Assembly: GCA_009379825.1 (NCBI GenBank)
Contig: WHTA01000020.1
Span: 19,242 to 83,241, forward strand
DNA length: 64,000 bases
Reading direction: 5' to 3'
Origin: Streptosporangiales bacterium
GTDB taxonomy: Bacteria; Actinomycetota; Actinomycetes; Streptosporangiales; WHST01
Part shown: positions 32,191-41,007 of the stretch, in pieces
How the letters are laid out: every line of letters starts with the position of its first letter
How positions within the stretch are numbered: the first letter of the stretch is position 1
Position numbers and translations under genes: made by a program
The notes under the pieces: model-generated
What the model saw: only the letters and a program-made list of their open reading frames with translations
Told to the model about the DNA's origin: nothing
Database searches by the model: none

Positions 32191-33546
32191 CTAGAGCTCA
32201 CCTCCCTGCCCGCTGCCGGACGGGCCGAGTTCCTCGCCGCCCGAGCTCATCTCCCGGTCCATCTCGTACTTCATCTGCTCACCAGCCTGCTGTGCGGTCC
32301 CCGCGATCGCTCCGACGGCCAGAGCAGCCCCTCCGGTCGCGGCTCCGGCAGCCGCCGTACCACCGGCCGCCGCCGTACCGCCACCGCCACCGCCGGCCGC
32401 GCCACCGACACCTCTACCGCCACTGCCGGTGGTCGGCGCGGTGGAGCCCATCTTCCCGCCACTCTCCGCCGGTGAGGCGCCTTGCGGTCCACCGCGTAGG
32501 CCGCCTTCCGCCTGGTAGCTCTGCCGGACATCACCGCCGCCTTGGCCACCGGTCGGCTGCGACCCCGACGGCTCGGCCTGATCACTCGGCCCGCTGTCCG
32601 GCATGCCGCCACCGCCGACCGCGGAACCGGCGAGCGCGACGCCGACAGGTGTCAGCAGCCGCAGCAGCGCCGGGAGCACGAATACCGCGCCGCCGATCAG
32701 CACCAAGCCGGACAGCGATGCCTTGATGTCCAGGTCTTCCCCGCCAATATCCTCGCTCTGGTTCATGAACAGTTTGAAGGCAACGGCGTAAATCGTTGCC
32801 GCGGCCGGCTTCATACAGATGAACGCCAGCATCCAGGCGATGTACTTGTTCAGCCACTTCCGCCCGGTCTCGGTGGTAGCCGCGGCCGCGGGCAAGATGA
32901 TGGTGCCAGCGAGAACCACGAGGACCGCGCCTCGGAACATCATCAGGATCAACTGGATGATCATGGAGATGATCATCAGGCCACCGAAGAGGAGGAAGAG
33001 TAGTACCGACTCGGCAACCGTGACGACGTCCTTCCAGGCATCGCCATCGGCCATTCTCTCCCAGAGACTTTGGTCGCCGCTGGAGTACTTGGCCTCGTTC
33101 AGGATCCACTCGGTGTACCTGTCACCGATCCACAGCAACACATGCACGACCTGGATCACGAGCACGCTCGCGATCACCAGCGTAAGGAGTCCGCGCAGCA
33201 CCTCTTTCAGGTTCTCGTGGTAGCCGCGGGAGAAGTTCCACATCATCCGGCCGCCGGCCACCGCGATCCCAATAGTGGCAACGATGAACGACAACCAGAT
33301 CAGGTTGTCACTGGTCCAGCTCGCCACGTTGTCGAACGCGCCAGGCGCGTTGCCGTCACCCAGCGGGTTACCGGCACCGACACCAGGAGTGTCGACCCTG
33401 AGGAACCCCGAGTAGAGTTCCTGGATCAGGGACGCCATGGTCTCGGCCACCAGGACTGCGATCGCCCTGAAGATCGTGCCGACCGGATCCTGGAAGAATT
33501 GGACGACCACCTCGAGGACATCTGCTATGTCACCCAGTGGGCCCAT
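32191..33546 (-). CDS. VirB6/TrbL-like polytopic T4SS membrane protein
   Basis: 451 residues. About six hydrophobic segments between 25 and 320 (WLSFIVATIGIAVAGG; LLTLVIASVLVIQVVHVLL; LFLLFGGLMIISMIIQLILM; LVVLAGTIILPAAAA) with a conserved WLNKYIAWMLAFICMKPAAA stretch, then a Gly/Ala/Ser-rich low-complexity C-terminus (residues 325-451). Such proteins form the inner-membrane channel platform. It is separated by 2-3 bp from both neighbours, so it belongs to the same operon. Confidence 0.85.
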   Translation of the reverse strand: MGPLGDIADVLEVVVQFFQDPVGTIFRAIAVLVAETMASLIQELYSGFLRVDTPGVGAGNPLGDGNAPGAFDNVASWTSDNLIWLSFIVATIGIAVAGGRMMWNFSRGYHENLKEVLRGLLTLVIASVLVIQVVHVLLWIGDRYTEWILNEAKYSSGDQSLWERMADGDAWKDVVTVAESVLLFLLFGGLMIISMIIQLILMMFRGAVLVVLAGTIILPAAAATTETGRKWLNKYIAWMLAFICMKPAAATIYAVAFKLFMNQSEDIGGEDLDIKASLSGLVLIGGAVFVLPALLRLLTPVGVALAGSAVGGGGMPDSGPSDQAEPSGSQPTGGQGGGDVRQSYQAEGGLRGGPQGASPAESGGKMGSTAPTTGSGGRGVGGAAGGGGGGTAAAGGTAAAGAATGGAALAVGAIAGTAQQAGEQMKYEMDREMSSGGEELGPSGSGQGGEL

Positions 33547-33549
33547 TGG

Positions 33550-34305
33550 TCAATCCACCCCTCTGAGCTCGATAAACCCATCTATCGAGTTGATCCCCTG
33601 CCAACCGCCGCCATCACTGACGTGCTCGGCGGTGGCGACGGCCTTCCAACTGCCGTCGGCCCAGGTCAGCGTCGCTTGCCCCTTGGCGTACCCAGATCGA
33701 CTGTCCCCCACTGCGACCTCGACGATGGCGTCGGACTTGCTGTAGGCAAGTATCCGGAAACCGGCGATCTGCGCCGGCGAGCGAACCGAGCCCTCCCCCG
33801 CGACCATGGCGCGGACCTCGTCCTTGAAGGCTCCCTCGGCGTACTGCTTGTCGACCACGCTGGTGTCCGGGGCCGCCAACCAGGTACGGAAGCCGATGTT
33901 CATCGTGGCCATCACCGCACCCATCGGGGTCCGCGCATAGCAACGGGTGACACCATTCTCGTCGTCCACCTCCAGTGGTCCAGCGGACTCAGATGCGGGA
34001 AGGGCCATGCCCTTCCAAAGCGTCCAGTTGATGTCGTCCGGCGCGGACTCGGGGAGCTTCTGCCTCTTGTCCTTGAGGTCACAGTCGTCAGTCTCCGTGC
34101 TCGACTCGCTCGGCATCTGTGTGGGCTGCGTAGTAGTGGTCGCCTGCGGAGTCGGCGACTGCGCTACCTCGCCGCCGCCATCGTCACTGAGCACGACGAA
34201 GACAGCACCGACGATGAGCAGCCCGACCAGCATCAGCGACGCCACCAGCGAGAACTGCTTGGGTGTGCGTTCGGTGCGGCCGGTCGACCGCTTTCTCGGA
34301 CTCAT
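33550..34305 (-). CDS. Single-pass membrane protein, VirB8-like T4SS component
   Basis: 251 residues: a basic cytoplasmic N-terminus (SPRKRSTGRTERTPKQ), one membrane helix (~20-40, LVASLMLVGLLIVGAVFVVL), a Thr/Ser/Pro-rich linker, and an extracytoplasmic domain (GAVMATMNIGFRTWLAAPD, AGFRILAYSKSDAIVEVAV, TLTWADGSWKAV) with the helix-plus-sheet look of the NTF2-like fold of VirB8/TcpC proteins. The fold assignment is inference from topology and position. Its first codon overlaps the stop of the upstream gene. Confidence 0.7.
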   Translation of the reverse strand: MSPRKRSTGRTERTPKQFSLVASLMLVGLLIVGAVFVVLSDDGGGEVAQSPTPQATTTTQPTQMPSESSTETDDCDLKDKRQKLPESAPDDINWTLWKGMALPASESAGPLEVDDENGVTRCYARTPMGAVMATMNIGFRTWLAAPDTSVVDKQYAEGAFKDEVRAMVAGEGSVRSPAQIAGFRILAYSKSDAIVEVAVGDSRSGYAKGQATLTWADGSWKAVATAEHVSDGGGWQGINSIDGFIELRGVD

Positions 34306-34670
34306 GTGACCAAGACCTTCGCCAAGTAACTAGCACAAGTCACCAGAATGCAGCCGGCTGCGACCGACCCGAGCGCACGCACGATGCGTCTGCTCCCGTG
34401 CCCGACGATGTACACCCAGCAGAACAGCCCGCCGACCATCACGAAGGAGATACCTCCCGCCCAGGCGAGGATGTTGAGGATCCACTGCACGATGTTCCAT
34501 GCCACGCAGTCGAAGTTGGCCTCGTCGGAGGTAGGGCTGCTCCCGGCGCTCTGGCAGTCGGGGCCACCGATCAGCACCGATGCAAGCGGCAACACCACCA
34601 GCCCCGCCAGGCGGACTGCCTGGGAGCTGGCCACACGCGTCACCCATGTCAGCGCGGATGTTCGGAACAC
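34302..34670 (-). CDS. Small membrane protein, VirB2/TrbC-like
   Basis: 122 residues from GTG 34670, chosen because ggagg lies 5 nt upstream; a TTG 12 nt farther out is too close to that site. An N-terminal hydrophobic region (LAGLVVLPLASVLIGG) ends in a polar, Cys-containing loop; two C-terminal helices (ILNILAWAGGISFVMVGGLFC; IVRALGSVAAGCILVT) carry a GHGSRR loop between them. That two-helix hairpin with a basic loop is how VirB2 pilins look. A closely similar hairpin is encoded by the next gene upstream. Confidence 0.7.
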   Translation of the reverse strand: MFRTSALTWVTRVASSQAVRLAGLVVLPLASVLIGGPDCQSAGSSPTSDEANFDCVAWNIVQWILNILAWAGGISFVMVGGLFCWVYIVGHGSRRIVRALGSVAAGCILVTCASYLAKVLVT

Positions 34671-34777
34671 CCAATCCTCCAACCCGATCGACGTTCGTCG
34701 ACTGAGTTACGTGTTGGCAGCATCTGCTGGGCCGTGCGTCTCGCGAGCTGACGGACGGCCGGTCGAGAGCTGGCCGA

Positions 34778-35071
34778 CTACTCCTCGTCGGAGATGTCTG
34801 TGCCGGTCAAGGTGCCCGCGATCGCGGCGCCCACGGTGATCAGCAAACAGCCCGCTGAGACGCCGGCGAGCGCACGGACTGCCCGAGACGATCCGTGCCC
34901 ACCGAAGTACGCGTAACAGAACACGCCCCCGACGACCACGAATGCGATTCCGGCGCCCCACGCGAGGACCTGTGTCAGCCAGCTGAACAGCGTGCCGACC
35001 TTGTCCCCTACCTCGTCAGGCAGCGGGTCCGCGGACAGCAGCCTGATGACAAGCGGAAGGACCATCTTCAT
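34778..35071 (-). CDS. Second small membrane protein, VirB2/TrbC-like
   Basis: 97 residues from ATG 35071, which follows gggaggag by 6 nt and overlaps the preceding stop (ATGA). Two helices (VLAWGAGIAFVVVGGVFCYAY; AVRALAGVSAGCLLITVGAAI) flank the loop GGHGSSR, a clear paralogue of the 34302 protein (GHGSRR, VRALGSVAAGC). Two pilin-like subunits in one locus may mix in one structure or have separate roles. Confidence 0.7.
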   Translation of the reverse strand: MKMVLPLVIRLLSADPLPDEVGDKVGTLFSWLTQVLAWGAGIAFVVVGGVFCYAYFGGHGSSRAVRALAGVSAGCLLITVGAAIAGTLTGTDISDEE

Positions 35072-35763
35072 GCCGAACTCCTCCCAGAGTTCCAATTCGC
35101 ATCCTGTGTACTGTTCTCGGCTGGGCCGGCAGTCTCTTCTGCCGCGGACAACCGGCTCAGCTCGGTGAGATGTTCTCGTAGCCCGGTAAGTTCCTTCGGC
35201 GGCCGTTCCGGTTGTTCACCGAACCGCCACTCCTCCACCCACGGGATGTGCCAGACCCTCGGCACCGACCCGGCAAGCGTCCTGGCCTGGTTCCGCAACG
35301 GCGGCGGGAGCTTACCCGGTGCGTCCGCCATGAGCACCAGCCCGGCCAGATCGAAGCCGGGCGGGGTGAGTCGCCAGAACCACTCCCTGATGGCGTCCTG
35401 TGCGGCACGCAGCCCGTGCTGGTCGGTGCGCGCAACGAGCAACAGCGGTCGCGCCTTGACCCCGGCGGGGACCACCGGCCAGTGCTGCGAGACGTCGTAG
35501 CCACCGGCCGCCATGCCCGACACCAGCCGAGTCACGCCCGCCCCGCCGTGCACGCCGACCGCCCACCATGCGACGTCGACGGCCAGCCGCCGCGGGCACC
35601 GCCACCAGCCGAGGCGACGGGTGGGAGTTGGGATCCCGCCGGCTTCCGCGTCGAGGTGCGGTCGCTGCCACGGCGGGGTAACCGGCGTAGCAGGAACCGC
35701 TGCTGATTCACCCTCGTCCGGTGCCGCACGGGGAGGCACCCACGGATTGGCATCCGCGCTCAT
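35068..35763 (-). CDS. Accessory T4SS-locus protein, P-loop-like fold possible
   Basis: 231 residues from ATG 35763, with ggagg 7 nt upstream. After a Pro-rich N-terminus come strand-helix units: VDVAWWAVGVHGGAGVTRL (GVHGGAGVT resembles a degenerate Walker A), RPLLLVARTDQHGLRAAQDA, FDLAGLVLMADAPGKLPPPL and VPRVWHIPWVEEWRFG. This looks like the DUF6668-type proteins of actinobacterial conjugation loci, but the match is from memory. First gene of the leftward T4SS operon. Confidence 0.6.
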   Translation of the reverse strand: MSADANPWVPPRAAPDEGESAAVPATPVTPPWQRPHLDAEAGGIPTPTRRLGWWRCPRRLAVDVAWWAVGVHGGAGVTRLVSGMAAGGYDVSQHWPVVPAGVKARPLLLVARTDQHGLRAAQDAIREWFWRLTPPGFDLAGLVLMADAPGKLPPPLRNQARTLAGSVPRVWHIPWVEEWRFGEQPERPPKELTGLREHLTELSRLSAAEETAGPAENSTQDANWNSGRSSA

Positions 35764-35931
35764 CGCCATCCCTCCCGGTATGACCACCTGAGTTCTCGCA
35801 CCCACGGCAGACGGGTGGTCACGATCCGGCATCTGCCGTACCGACAGCATCGTACTTGCGACGCCCCCCACACGGGGCTGGTCACGCTATCCTTTCGGCT
35901 GGACCCACCGAGTAGTCACCTGGTAGTGCGG

Positions 35932-35950
35932 TTCTCCACCCGGTGGAGAA
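35932..35950. promoter_or_regulatory. 19-bp perfect palindrome in the divergent T4SS promoter region
   Basis: ttctccacc-c-ggtggagaa lies in the 300-bp gap between the two divergent halves of the T4SS locus. With 9-bp arms and one central base it is the clearest operator-like site in the window, placed to control both directions at once. A palindromic aaccggtt also occurs near 35980. No regulator gene is encoded inside the locus. Confidence 0.55.
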
Positions 35951-36063
35951 TCAGCCGTGCCGGTAGACGGCCGCTCCCGACAACCGGTTCCAGCAAACAT
36001 CGGGGTGGTCGTAGCCGGTTCCGGCCGATCCGCTGTGGCCACCACGTACCTGCGAGGAGAGCA

Positions 36064-37677
36064 TTGCCCGCCGACCAGATCGACCCAAGCTCGGTGCCCG
36101 ACTGGCCGCATCCCGTGGTCAGCGTCGGAGCGGACGGCATTCACGTGGACGGGCAGCCGATCGTCATGCCGCCGGGCGTCGACCTCGCCAGCGGAGATGC
36201 GAGGCAGCTCGCGCTGCAGGCGGTGGCGTCGAGATATGCCGAGCTCAACCGGCCGATCAAGGTCCGCGCCCGGGAGGCCGACGGCACCGCGTGGGACTTG
36301 GTCCTGGCGCCCGACGGCAGCGTCGTCCCGATCGGGGACTCGCCGGTGGAGTTCCCCGGCGGGAAACCGACGCGCAAGAAGAAGCGCGGCGGCCCACCGC
36401 GCGGCCAGGAGAACGACTCCGGCGGCCCGAAGGACAAGAAGCGCGGCCTGGTCGCAGTTGCGGTCTTCGCCGCCGTCGTGCTGCTGCTCGGCGTGGGTGT
36501 TTTCGCCCTGCGCAGCGGCGACGGTGGCCCGGTCAGGCCAAAACGGACACCGCCGACCACACCGCCGGCCGCGAACCTCCCGGTCGACCCGCCACCGAGG
36601 TACGGCGCACGGGCCAGCTGGGCGATCGAGGCGCCGCGCAACGACGAGGAGATCACCGGGTTGCCCGGCGACCTGGTGGCGATGATCAGCGACCAGAAGG
36701 TCCTCGAGGTGCGCGACGTGCATACGGGGGTCATGCAGTGGCAGCAGGACCTCCCCGGCGGCGCGAACGGGAAGCTGCACGTCACGGAGATCGACGGCGA
36801 CCCGGTGTTGGCGGTGGACGGGTCCGGCGGCCTGTTCTACTGGGAGCTCGACGACAAGGAGCACAGGTCCAAGAAGCTCCTCTACCCGGAGACCGGCGAC
36901 GTCGACGTCTCGTTCGTGGGCAAGTCGCCCCTGCTGTTGTTGCCCAACCAGACGGCCGGCTACTTCTGGAAGGGCAAAGCCAGGATCGTCGACGTCCCGC
37001 TGGGCGCCACCGCGATCGCGGCGCAGGGCGCGTACCTGCTCGCCGTCGACAAGGCGGGCCGGATGTGGCAGCTGCGCGACAGCGACGACGTGCTGCCCGA
37101 ACCGACCAACCTTCCGGTACCGGTGAAGGGCGCGGAGCTCCTGCGCGCGGCGGTGCTCTCCAACGGCATGTTCCTGACCGCCTGGCTGAACGGCGGCAAA
37201 CACTTGGTCGTGCTGTACGAGGCACCCGGCGGGGACGAACGCGGCCGCAGAGAGATGGTCGATGAACGGTTGGAGAAATCCAGCTCGATCGGACCGGAGG
37301 AAAGCGACCCGCTCCTCCAGGCGACCGACGACGCCAGCGTTGCCGCGGTGGGCAACATGGTCGTGTTCCCGAAGCTGCCGGTCGCGTACACGATCGACGA
37401 CCTGGAAGTCATGATGATGAGCCAGGGCCGCCTCTACGCCCGCGTCGACGGTGGGTATCAGGAGCTGACCCCGTACCACCGCGCCGAGGTCGACGCCCGG
37501 GAGAGCGTGCCGCTCCTCGTCATCGACGACGTCGCGCTGCTGGCTACCGACAAACTCGACCGGACGTTGCTCTACGCCCTTCACCGGTCGGACGGGCGCT
37601 CGCCCTCCCCGTCTGAGGACTCCGAACCAGAACCGAACGACAGCGGTACTTCCAGCACACCGGAATCGACCCCATGA
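36064..37677 (+). CDS. Single-pass membrane protein with beta-propeller-like extracytoplasmic domain
   Basis: 537 residues from TTG 36064 (gaggaga just upstream). Cytoplasmic N-terminal domain of ~125 residues (VVSVGADGIHVDGQPIVMPPG, TAWDLVLAPDGSVVPIG), a basic stretch, one membrane helix (~129-150), a Pro-rich linker, then ~370 residues with repeating beta strands (VMQWQQDLPGGANGK, AVDGSGGLFYWELDD, LLLPNQTAGYFWKGKA, DKAGRMWQLRDSDD) like PQQ/WD-type propellers. It may be a structural or sensing part of the T4SS envelope complex. It overlaps the next gene by ATGA. An alternative GTG start lies at 36094. Confidence 0.7.
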   Translation: MPADQIDPSSVPDWPHPVVSVGADGIHVDGQPIVMPPGVDLASGDARQLALQAVASRYAELNRPIKVRAREADGTAWDLVLAPDGSVVPIGDSPVEFPGGKPTRKKKRGGPPRGQENDSGGPKDKKRGLVAVAVFAAVVLLLGVGVFALRSGDGGPVRPKRTPPTTPPAANLPVDPPPRYGARASWAIEAPRNDEEITGLPGDLVAMISDQKVLEVRDVHTGVMQWQQDLPGGANGKLHVTEIDGDPVLAVDGSGGLFYWELDDKEHRSKKLLYPETGDVDVSFVGKSPLLLLPNQTAGYFWKGKARIVDVPLGATAIAAQGAYLLAVDKAGRMWQLRDSDDVLPEPTNLPVPVKGAELLRAAVLSNGMFLTAWLNGGKHLVVLYEAPGGDERGRREMVDERLEKSSSIGPEESDPLLQATDDASVAAVGNMVVFPKLPVAYTIDDLEVMMMSQGRLYARVDGGYQELTPYHRAEVDARESVPLLVIDDVALLATDKLDRTLLYALHRSDGRSPSPSEDSEPEPNDSGTSSTPESTP

Positions 37678-38288
37678 CGACATCGGTTCGCGGCATCGCT
37701 GCTGCCGTCCTGGTAACGGCATTCGTCACGGGGACCACAGGCTGCGGGATCTTCGGTGACGGCCAGGAGGGCAACACCCCTCATCCCAGCATACGCAAGT
37801 CGGGTCCTACCGAGTCGGTCTCGAACCGGCCGGACAAGGAACCGGGCGCATACAGCACCCCGGACCCCGACGACGTCGACTTCACCGAGCCGAAGGCGGT
37901 GTGCGACGCCTTCACCGACTCGCTGTTCAGCGGCGACCCGGTGCACGAAGGACAGACGCAGCCGATCGCGCGCGCCGCCGAGTACGTGACGCCGGACTAC
38001 GAGAAACCGTTTCTCAGCAATGCCCCGCGACTCGCGCACTGGGAGGACTGGGACGACGCCGGCGCCACCCAGCTGCGCCGGATACGTCTACCCAGCGTAG
38101 TGGACGACGCCCCCAAAGATAAGCAAACGCGCAAATATCGGGCAGCCGCCAGGCGGGTCATCCCGTCCGATTCCGAAGGAAACCCCGTCGGGCAGACCAT
38201 CACGTTCCGGGTTTACTGCACACTCGATGATGTCGACGGGAACTGGTTGGTCTACGACCACAGTCAAGAAGAGATCGACGTGCCTTAA
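37674..38288 (+). CDS. Secreted lipoprotein of the T4SS locus
   Basis: 204 residues. A short signal sequence (IAAAVLVTAFVTGTTGC) ends in a lipobox-like TTGC, Cys about 24, followed by a Pro/Ser-rich linker and a domain (KAVCDAFTDSLFSGDP, ARAAEYVTPDYEKPFL, ITFRVYCTLDDVDGNWLVYD) that resembles the extracytoplasmic NTF2-like domains of transfer proteins. Translation is coupled to the propeller-like protein before it. Confidence 0.7.
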   Translation: MTTSVRGIAAAVLVTAFVTGTTGCGIFGDGQEGNTPHPSIRKSGPTESVSNRPDKEPGAYSTPDPDDVDFTEPKAVCDAFTDSLFSGDPVHEGQTQPIARAAEYVTPDYEKPFLSNAPRLAHWEDWDDAGATQLRRIRLPSVVDDAPKDKQTRKYRAAARRVIPSDSEGNPVGQTITFRVYCTLDDVDGNWLVYDHSQEEIDVP

Positions 38289-38306
38289 CGGGAGGAACGG
38301 GCAGGG

Positions 38307-40046
38307 ATGGCCTCGAAGAGCCTGATGTTCATGTTCGGCGTCGCCGGCGTCTGCGCCTTCCCGTTCGTGCTGATGTTCGCCGTCCTCTTCCTGGCCCCGC
38401 TCGGCATGGGCGGCATGGCCGTGGCGGCCACCTGTGACGAGGTCTCCCAGTCCAACCCACTACCGCCCGGCGGCGCGGAGGGCACCGTGCAGCCGGTCGA
38501 CGACATCAGGGTCAGCAGCGGCTTCGGCGAGCGGTGGGGCACGTTCCACCACGGCACCGACTACCCGAGCGGCGGGTACGGCGCACCGATCTACGCCTAC
38601 GCCGACGGCGTCGTCTCCAGGGTCAAGGCGAACCCCGGCGGGTACGGACACTACATCGTCATCGACCACAACATCGACGGCAAGAAGTTCAGCACCCTCT
38701 ACGCGCACAGTTTCGCCAGCCAGATCGAGGTAACGGAAGGCGACAACGTGAAGGCCGGCCAGGGCATCGCTCGGATCGGGTACGACGGCGACATCCGTCC
38801 CCCCGACGTCAGCGGCTCGCACCTGCACTTCGAGTACCACCCGGGCGGCTACGGCGGCCTGGACAGTGCGGTCGACGCGCACCCGTACGTCAAGGCCGCC
38901 AAGCCAGTGAGCGAGGCGAACAACCAGAACGCCGCGGCGATGCGGGCGGCGTTCGAGCGGCCCAGCGATCCGGGCGACGGCGGCGACGACACCGATGTCG
39001 GCGGCATCCCACTGCCGAAGCCGGACGGCCCGGGAATCGACCACATCTCGAAGGCCGGTCCGATCCCGGAGAACTACCTGGCCGCGTACAAGAAGGCCGG
39101 CCAGGACTACAACCTGCCTTGGCAGCTGCTCGCCGGCATCGGCTGGGTGGAGACCCAGCACGGCCAGCTGGACGCGGAGGGCGTCAAGTCGGGCTACAAC
39201 GACGCCGCGTTCCCCGACGAACCGGAGGGGTGTTGCGCCGGCCCGATGCAGTTCAACGCCAACCCCAACTTCAGGGACAACGCGCCCGGCCAGACGACCT
39301 GGGACGCGTACAAGACCGACGGCAACGGCGACGGCGTGATGAACGTCTACGACATCCAGGACGCTGCGCCGTCCGCGGCGAAGAAGCTCGTCGCCGACGG
39401 CGTGAAGGGTGGCAGCGAGCAGGCCGTGCGCAGCGCCATCCTCCGCTACAACAACCCGGACACCTACGTGAACAGCGTGCTCGAGTCCGCCTGGGTGTAC
39501 GCCGACGGCGAGGTGCCGACCATCCCCGGCGAGGACCAGGGACAGTGCCAGCCCGGCGGAGGCTCGTTGGTCGGTGGCGGCGACACCAGCCCGGGCAAGA
39601 AGGGCAACACGGACGTGAAGACCGACTGGCCCGCGGAGTCGGCTACCAGACCCGACCCCTACACCGACGGCGCGAAGATCACGCCGCGGATGGCGAACCT
39701 ACTGAACAGAATGAACCAATCGGGTTCCAGACCCTCGTCAGAACATTGCCATCGAGATCCGTCAGAAGACAGCGTGGGCGACCATTCCAGCGGCGTGGCG
39801 TGTGACTTCATGTATACGCCGGCGAACACGCAACACAACAAGGATGCCGGCTGGGCGATGGCCAACTGGCTGGTCGCCAACCAGAAGACGCTCGGGGTCG
39901 AGTACGTCATCTGGCAGGGCAAGAAATGGTCGTCGACCAACCAGCCGGACCGCTGGCGGCCGTACGAGTCGAGGCATTACAGCTGCCCGGACCCGAGCAA
40001 TATCACCGGCTGCCACTACGACCACGTACACGTGACGGTGTTCTGA
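38307..40046 (+). CDS. Three-domain peptidoglycan hydrolase (M23 + lytic transglycosylase + C-terminal peptidase-like), VirB1-like
   Basis: 579 residues. N-terminal membrane anchor (~10-40); M23 metallopeptidase (about 65-200) with the ligands of HHGTDYPSG (H82, D86 region) and HLHFEYHPGG; a lysozyme-like transglycosylase domain (about 250-400) with GIGWVETQHG (catalytic Glu) and CCAGPMQFNANP; and a C-terminal domain (about 450-579) with DHSSGVACDFMYTP and HYDHVHVTVF, the zinc-ligand pattern of ARB-07466/VanY-like peptidases. It should open the cell wall for the secretion channel, on the outside. Having three cleavage domains in one chain is unusual. Confidence 0.85.
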   Translation: MASKSLMFMFGVAGVCAFPFVLMFAVLFLAPLGMGGMAVAATCDEVSQSNPLPPGGAEGTVQPVDDIRVSSGFGERWGTFHHGTDYPSGGYGAPIYAYADGVVSRVKANPGGYGHYIVIDHNIDGKKFSTLYAHSFASQIEVTEGDNVKAGQGIARIGYDGDIRPPDVSGSHLHFEYHPGGYGGLDSAVDAHPYVKAAKPVSEANNQNAAAMRAAFERPSDPGDGGDDTDVGGIPLPKPDGPGIDHISKAGPIPENYLAAYKKAGQDYNLPWQLLAGIGWVETQHGQLDAEGVKSGYNDAAFPDEPEGCCAGPMQFNANPNFRDNAPGQTTWDAYKTDGNGDGVMNVYDIQDAAPSAAKKLVADGVKGGSEQAVRSAILRYNNPDTYVNSVLESAWVYADGEVPTIPGEDQGQCQPGGGSLVGGGDTSPGKKGNTDVKTDWPAESATRPDPYTDGAKITPRMANLLNRMNQSGSRPSSEHCHRDPSEDSVGDHSSGVACDFMYTPANTQHNKDAGWAMANWLVANQKTLGVEYVIWQGKKWSSTNQPDRWRPYESRHYSCPDPSNITGCHYDHVHVTVF

Positions 40047-40073
40047 GCAACCGCAGAACGCCGTAACAGAACG

Positions 40074-40106
40074 CCGCCCACCACGCTCTCGCACCGTGGT
40101 GGGCGG
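40074..40106. terminator. Bidirectional hairpin terminator
   Basis: ccgcccaccacg pairs with cgtggtgggcgg (12 bp, 9-nt loop) between two convergent genes, 27 bp after the wall-hydrolase stop. Confidence 0.7.
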
Positions 40107-40132
40107 TCCTGTGTCTGGGCCCGTGGTCCGCG

Positions 40133-40885
40133 CTAGCGCGCGTGGCTGTGGGAGTTGTGACGCTCGCCGCGGTCGCGGTCCTCCCTGACCCGGCGGTCCG
40201 CCTGGTCCCGTTGCCTGGTCTGCTGGCCGCCATCGCGGCCGTCCATCTGCTGCCGCCCGCGTTGCTGCGCGGCATCGATCTTCCCCTGCAGGTCCCCGCG
40301 CGTCTGCGCGCGGGCCTGCATCTCGTTCTGCACCTTTGTGTCGGACCCCATGCCGTTGGCCTGGCGACCCCTGAGCTCGTTGAGGTTCTCTGTAGCGATC
40401 TGCTGGTTGGACTTCTCCGGGTCGGCCGTGGCAGCCGCCATCCGTTCCTCGAGCCGGTTGCTCTGCCGGTTGACGCTGTGCTCCTGGTCCGCCACCATGC
40501 CGTTGATCCCGAGCCGCTGCGGGTTCGACGGATGCGAGACGTCGTTCGTGTCGCGACCGGGCTGCTCGGTGCGCTGCTCGTCGGCCACCAGCCGTTCGCT
40601 GCGCCCCTGCTGTCCGTCCCGGCGCTGCTGGTCGTCACCGTGCTGCTCGCGCAGCCGTTCCATCCGCTGGTCGATGTCCTGGCTGCGAGCGGTCTCCCGC
40701 CCGTCGCGCGCGTACTGGCCGCTCCTGTCCAGGCCGAGTTCGGCGGTGGTCTCGGGACTGCGGCCGATCGGCTGGGTCACGTCGGGGTTCGAGTGGTCCG
40801 TGGCGCGTTCGTCGCGGTACTGGCCGCGGCGATCCCTGCCGCCGGGCTCGTAGCCGGCGTCCGGTGCCGCGAAATCTTCGGACAT
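40133..40885 (-). CDS. Hydrophilic charged protein, unknown function
   Basis: 250 residues from ATG 40885. The composition is dominated by Arg, Asp, Glu and Gln (QQRRDGQQGRSERLVADEQRT, QADRRVREDRDRGERHN) with no hydrophobic core, suggesting a disordered or helical coil protein. The middle region (GINGMVADQEHSVNRQSNRLEERMAAA) is the most structured. No family is recognised. It is the only leftward gene among the rightward T4SS genes, next to VirD4, so it may be a regulator or substrate, but nothing shows this. Confidence 0.6.
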   Translation of the reverse strand: MSEDFAAPDAGYEPGGRDRRGQYRDERATDHSNPDVTQPIGRSPETTAELGLDRSGQYARDGRETARSQDIDQRMERLREQHGDDQQRRDGQQGRSERLVADEQRTEQPGRDTNDVSHPSNPQRLGINGMVADQEHSVNRQSNRLEERMAAATADPEKSNQQIATENLNELRGRQANGMGSDTKVQNEMQARAQTRGDLQGKIDAAQQRGRQQMDGRDGGQQTRQRDQADRRVREDRDRGERHNSHSHAR

Positions 40886-41007
40886 CTCGCCCCCTCGGCT
40901 CAACTACTCCCGGTGAAGCGGCCACCGGTCATCGCTTTGCAGGTAGCGTACGTCATTGGACCCGTGCGTGGCAGCCGTCGCTGCGTGGCCGGCGAGAGGG
41001 AGGACAG

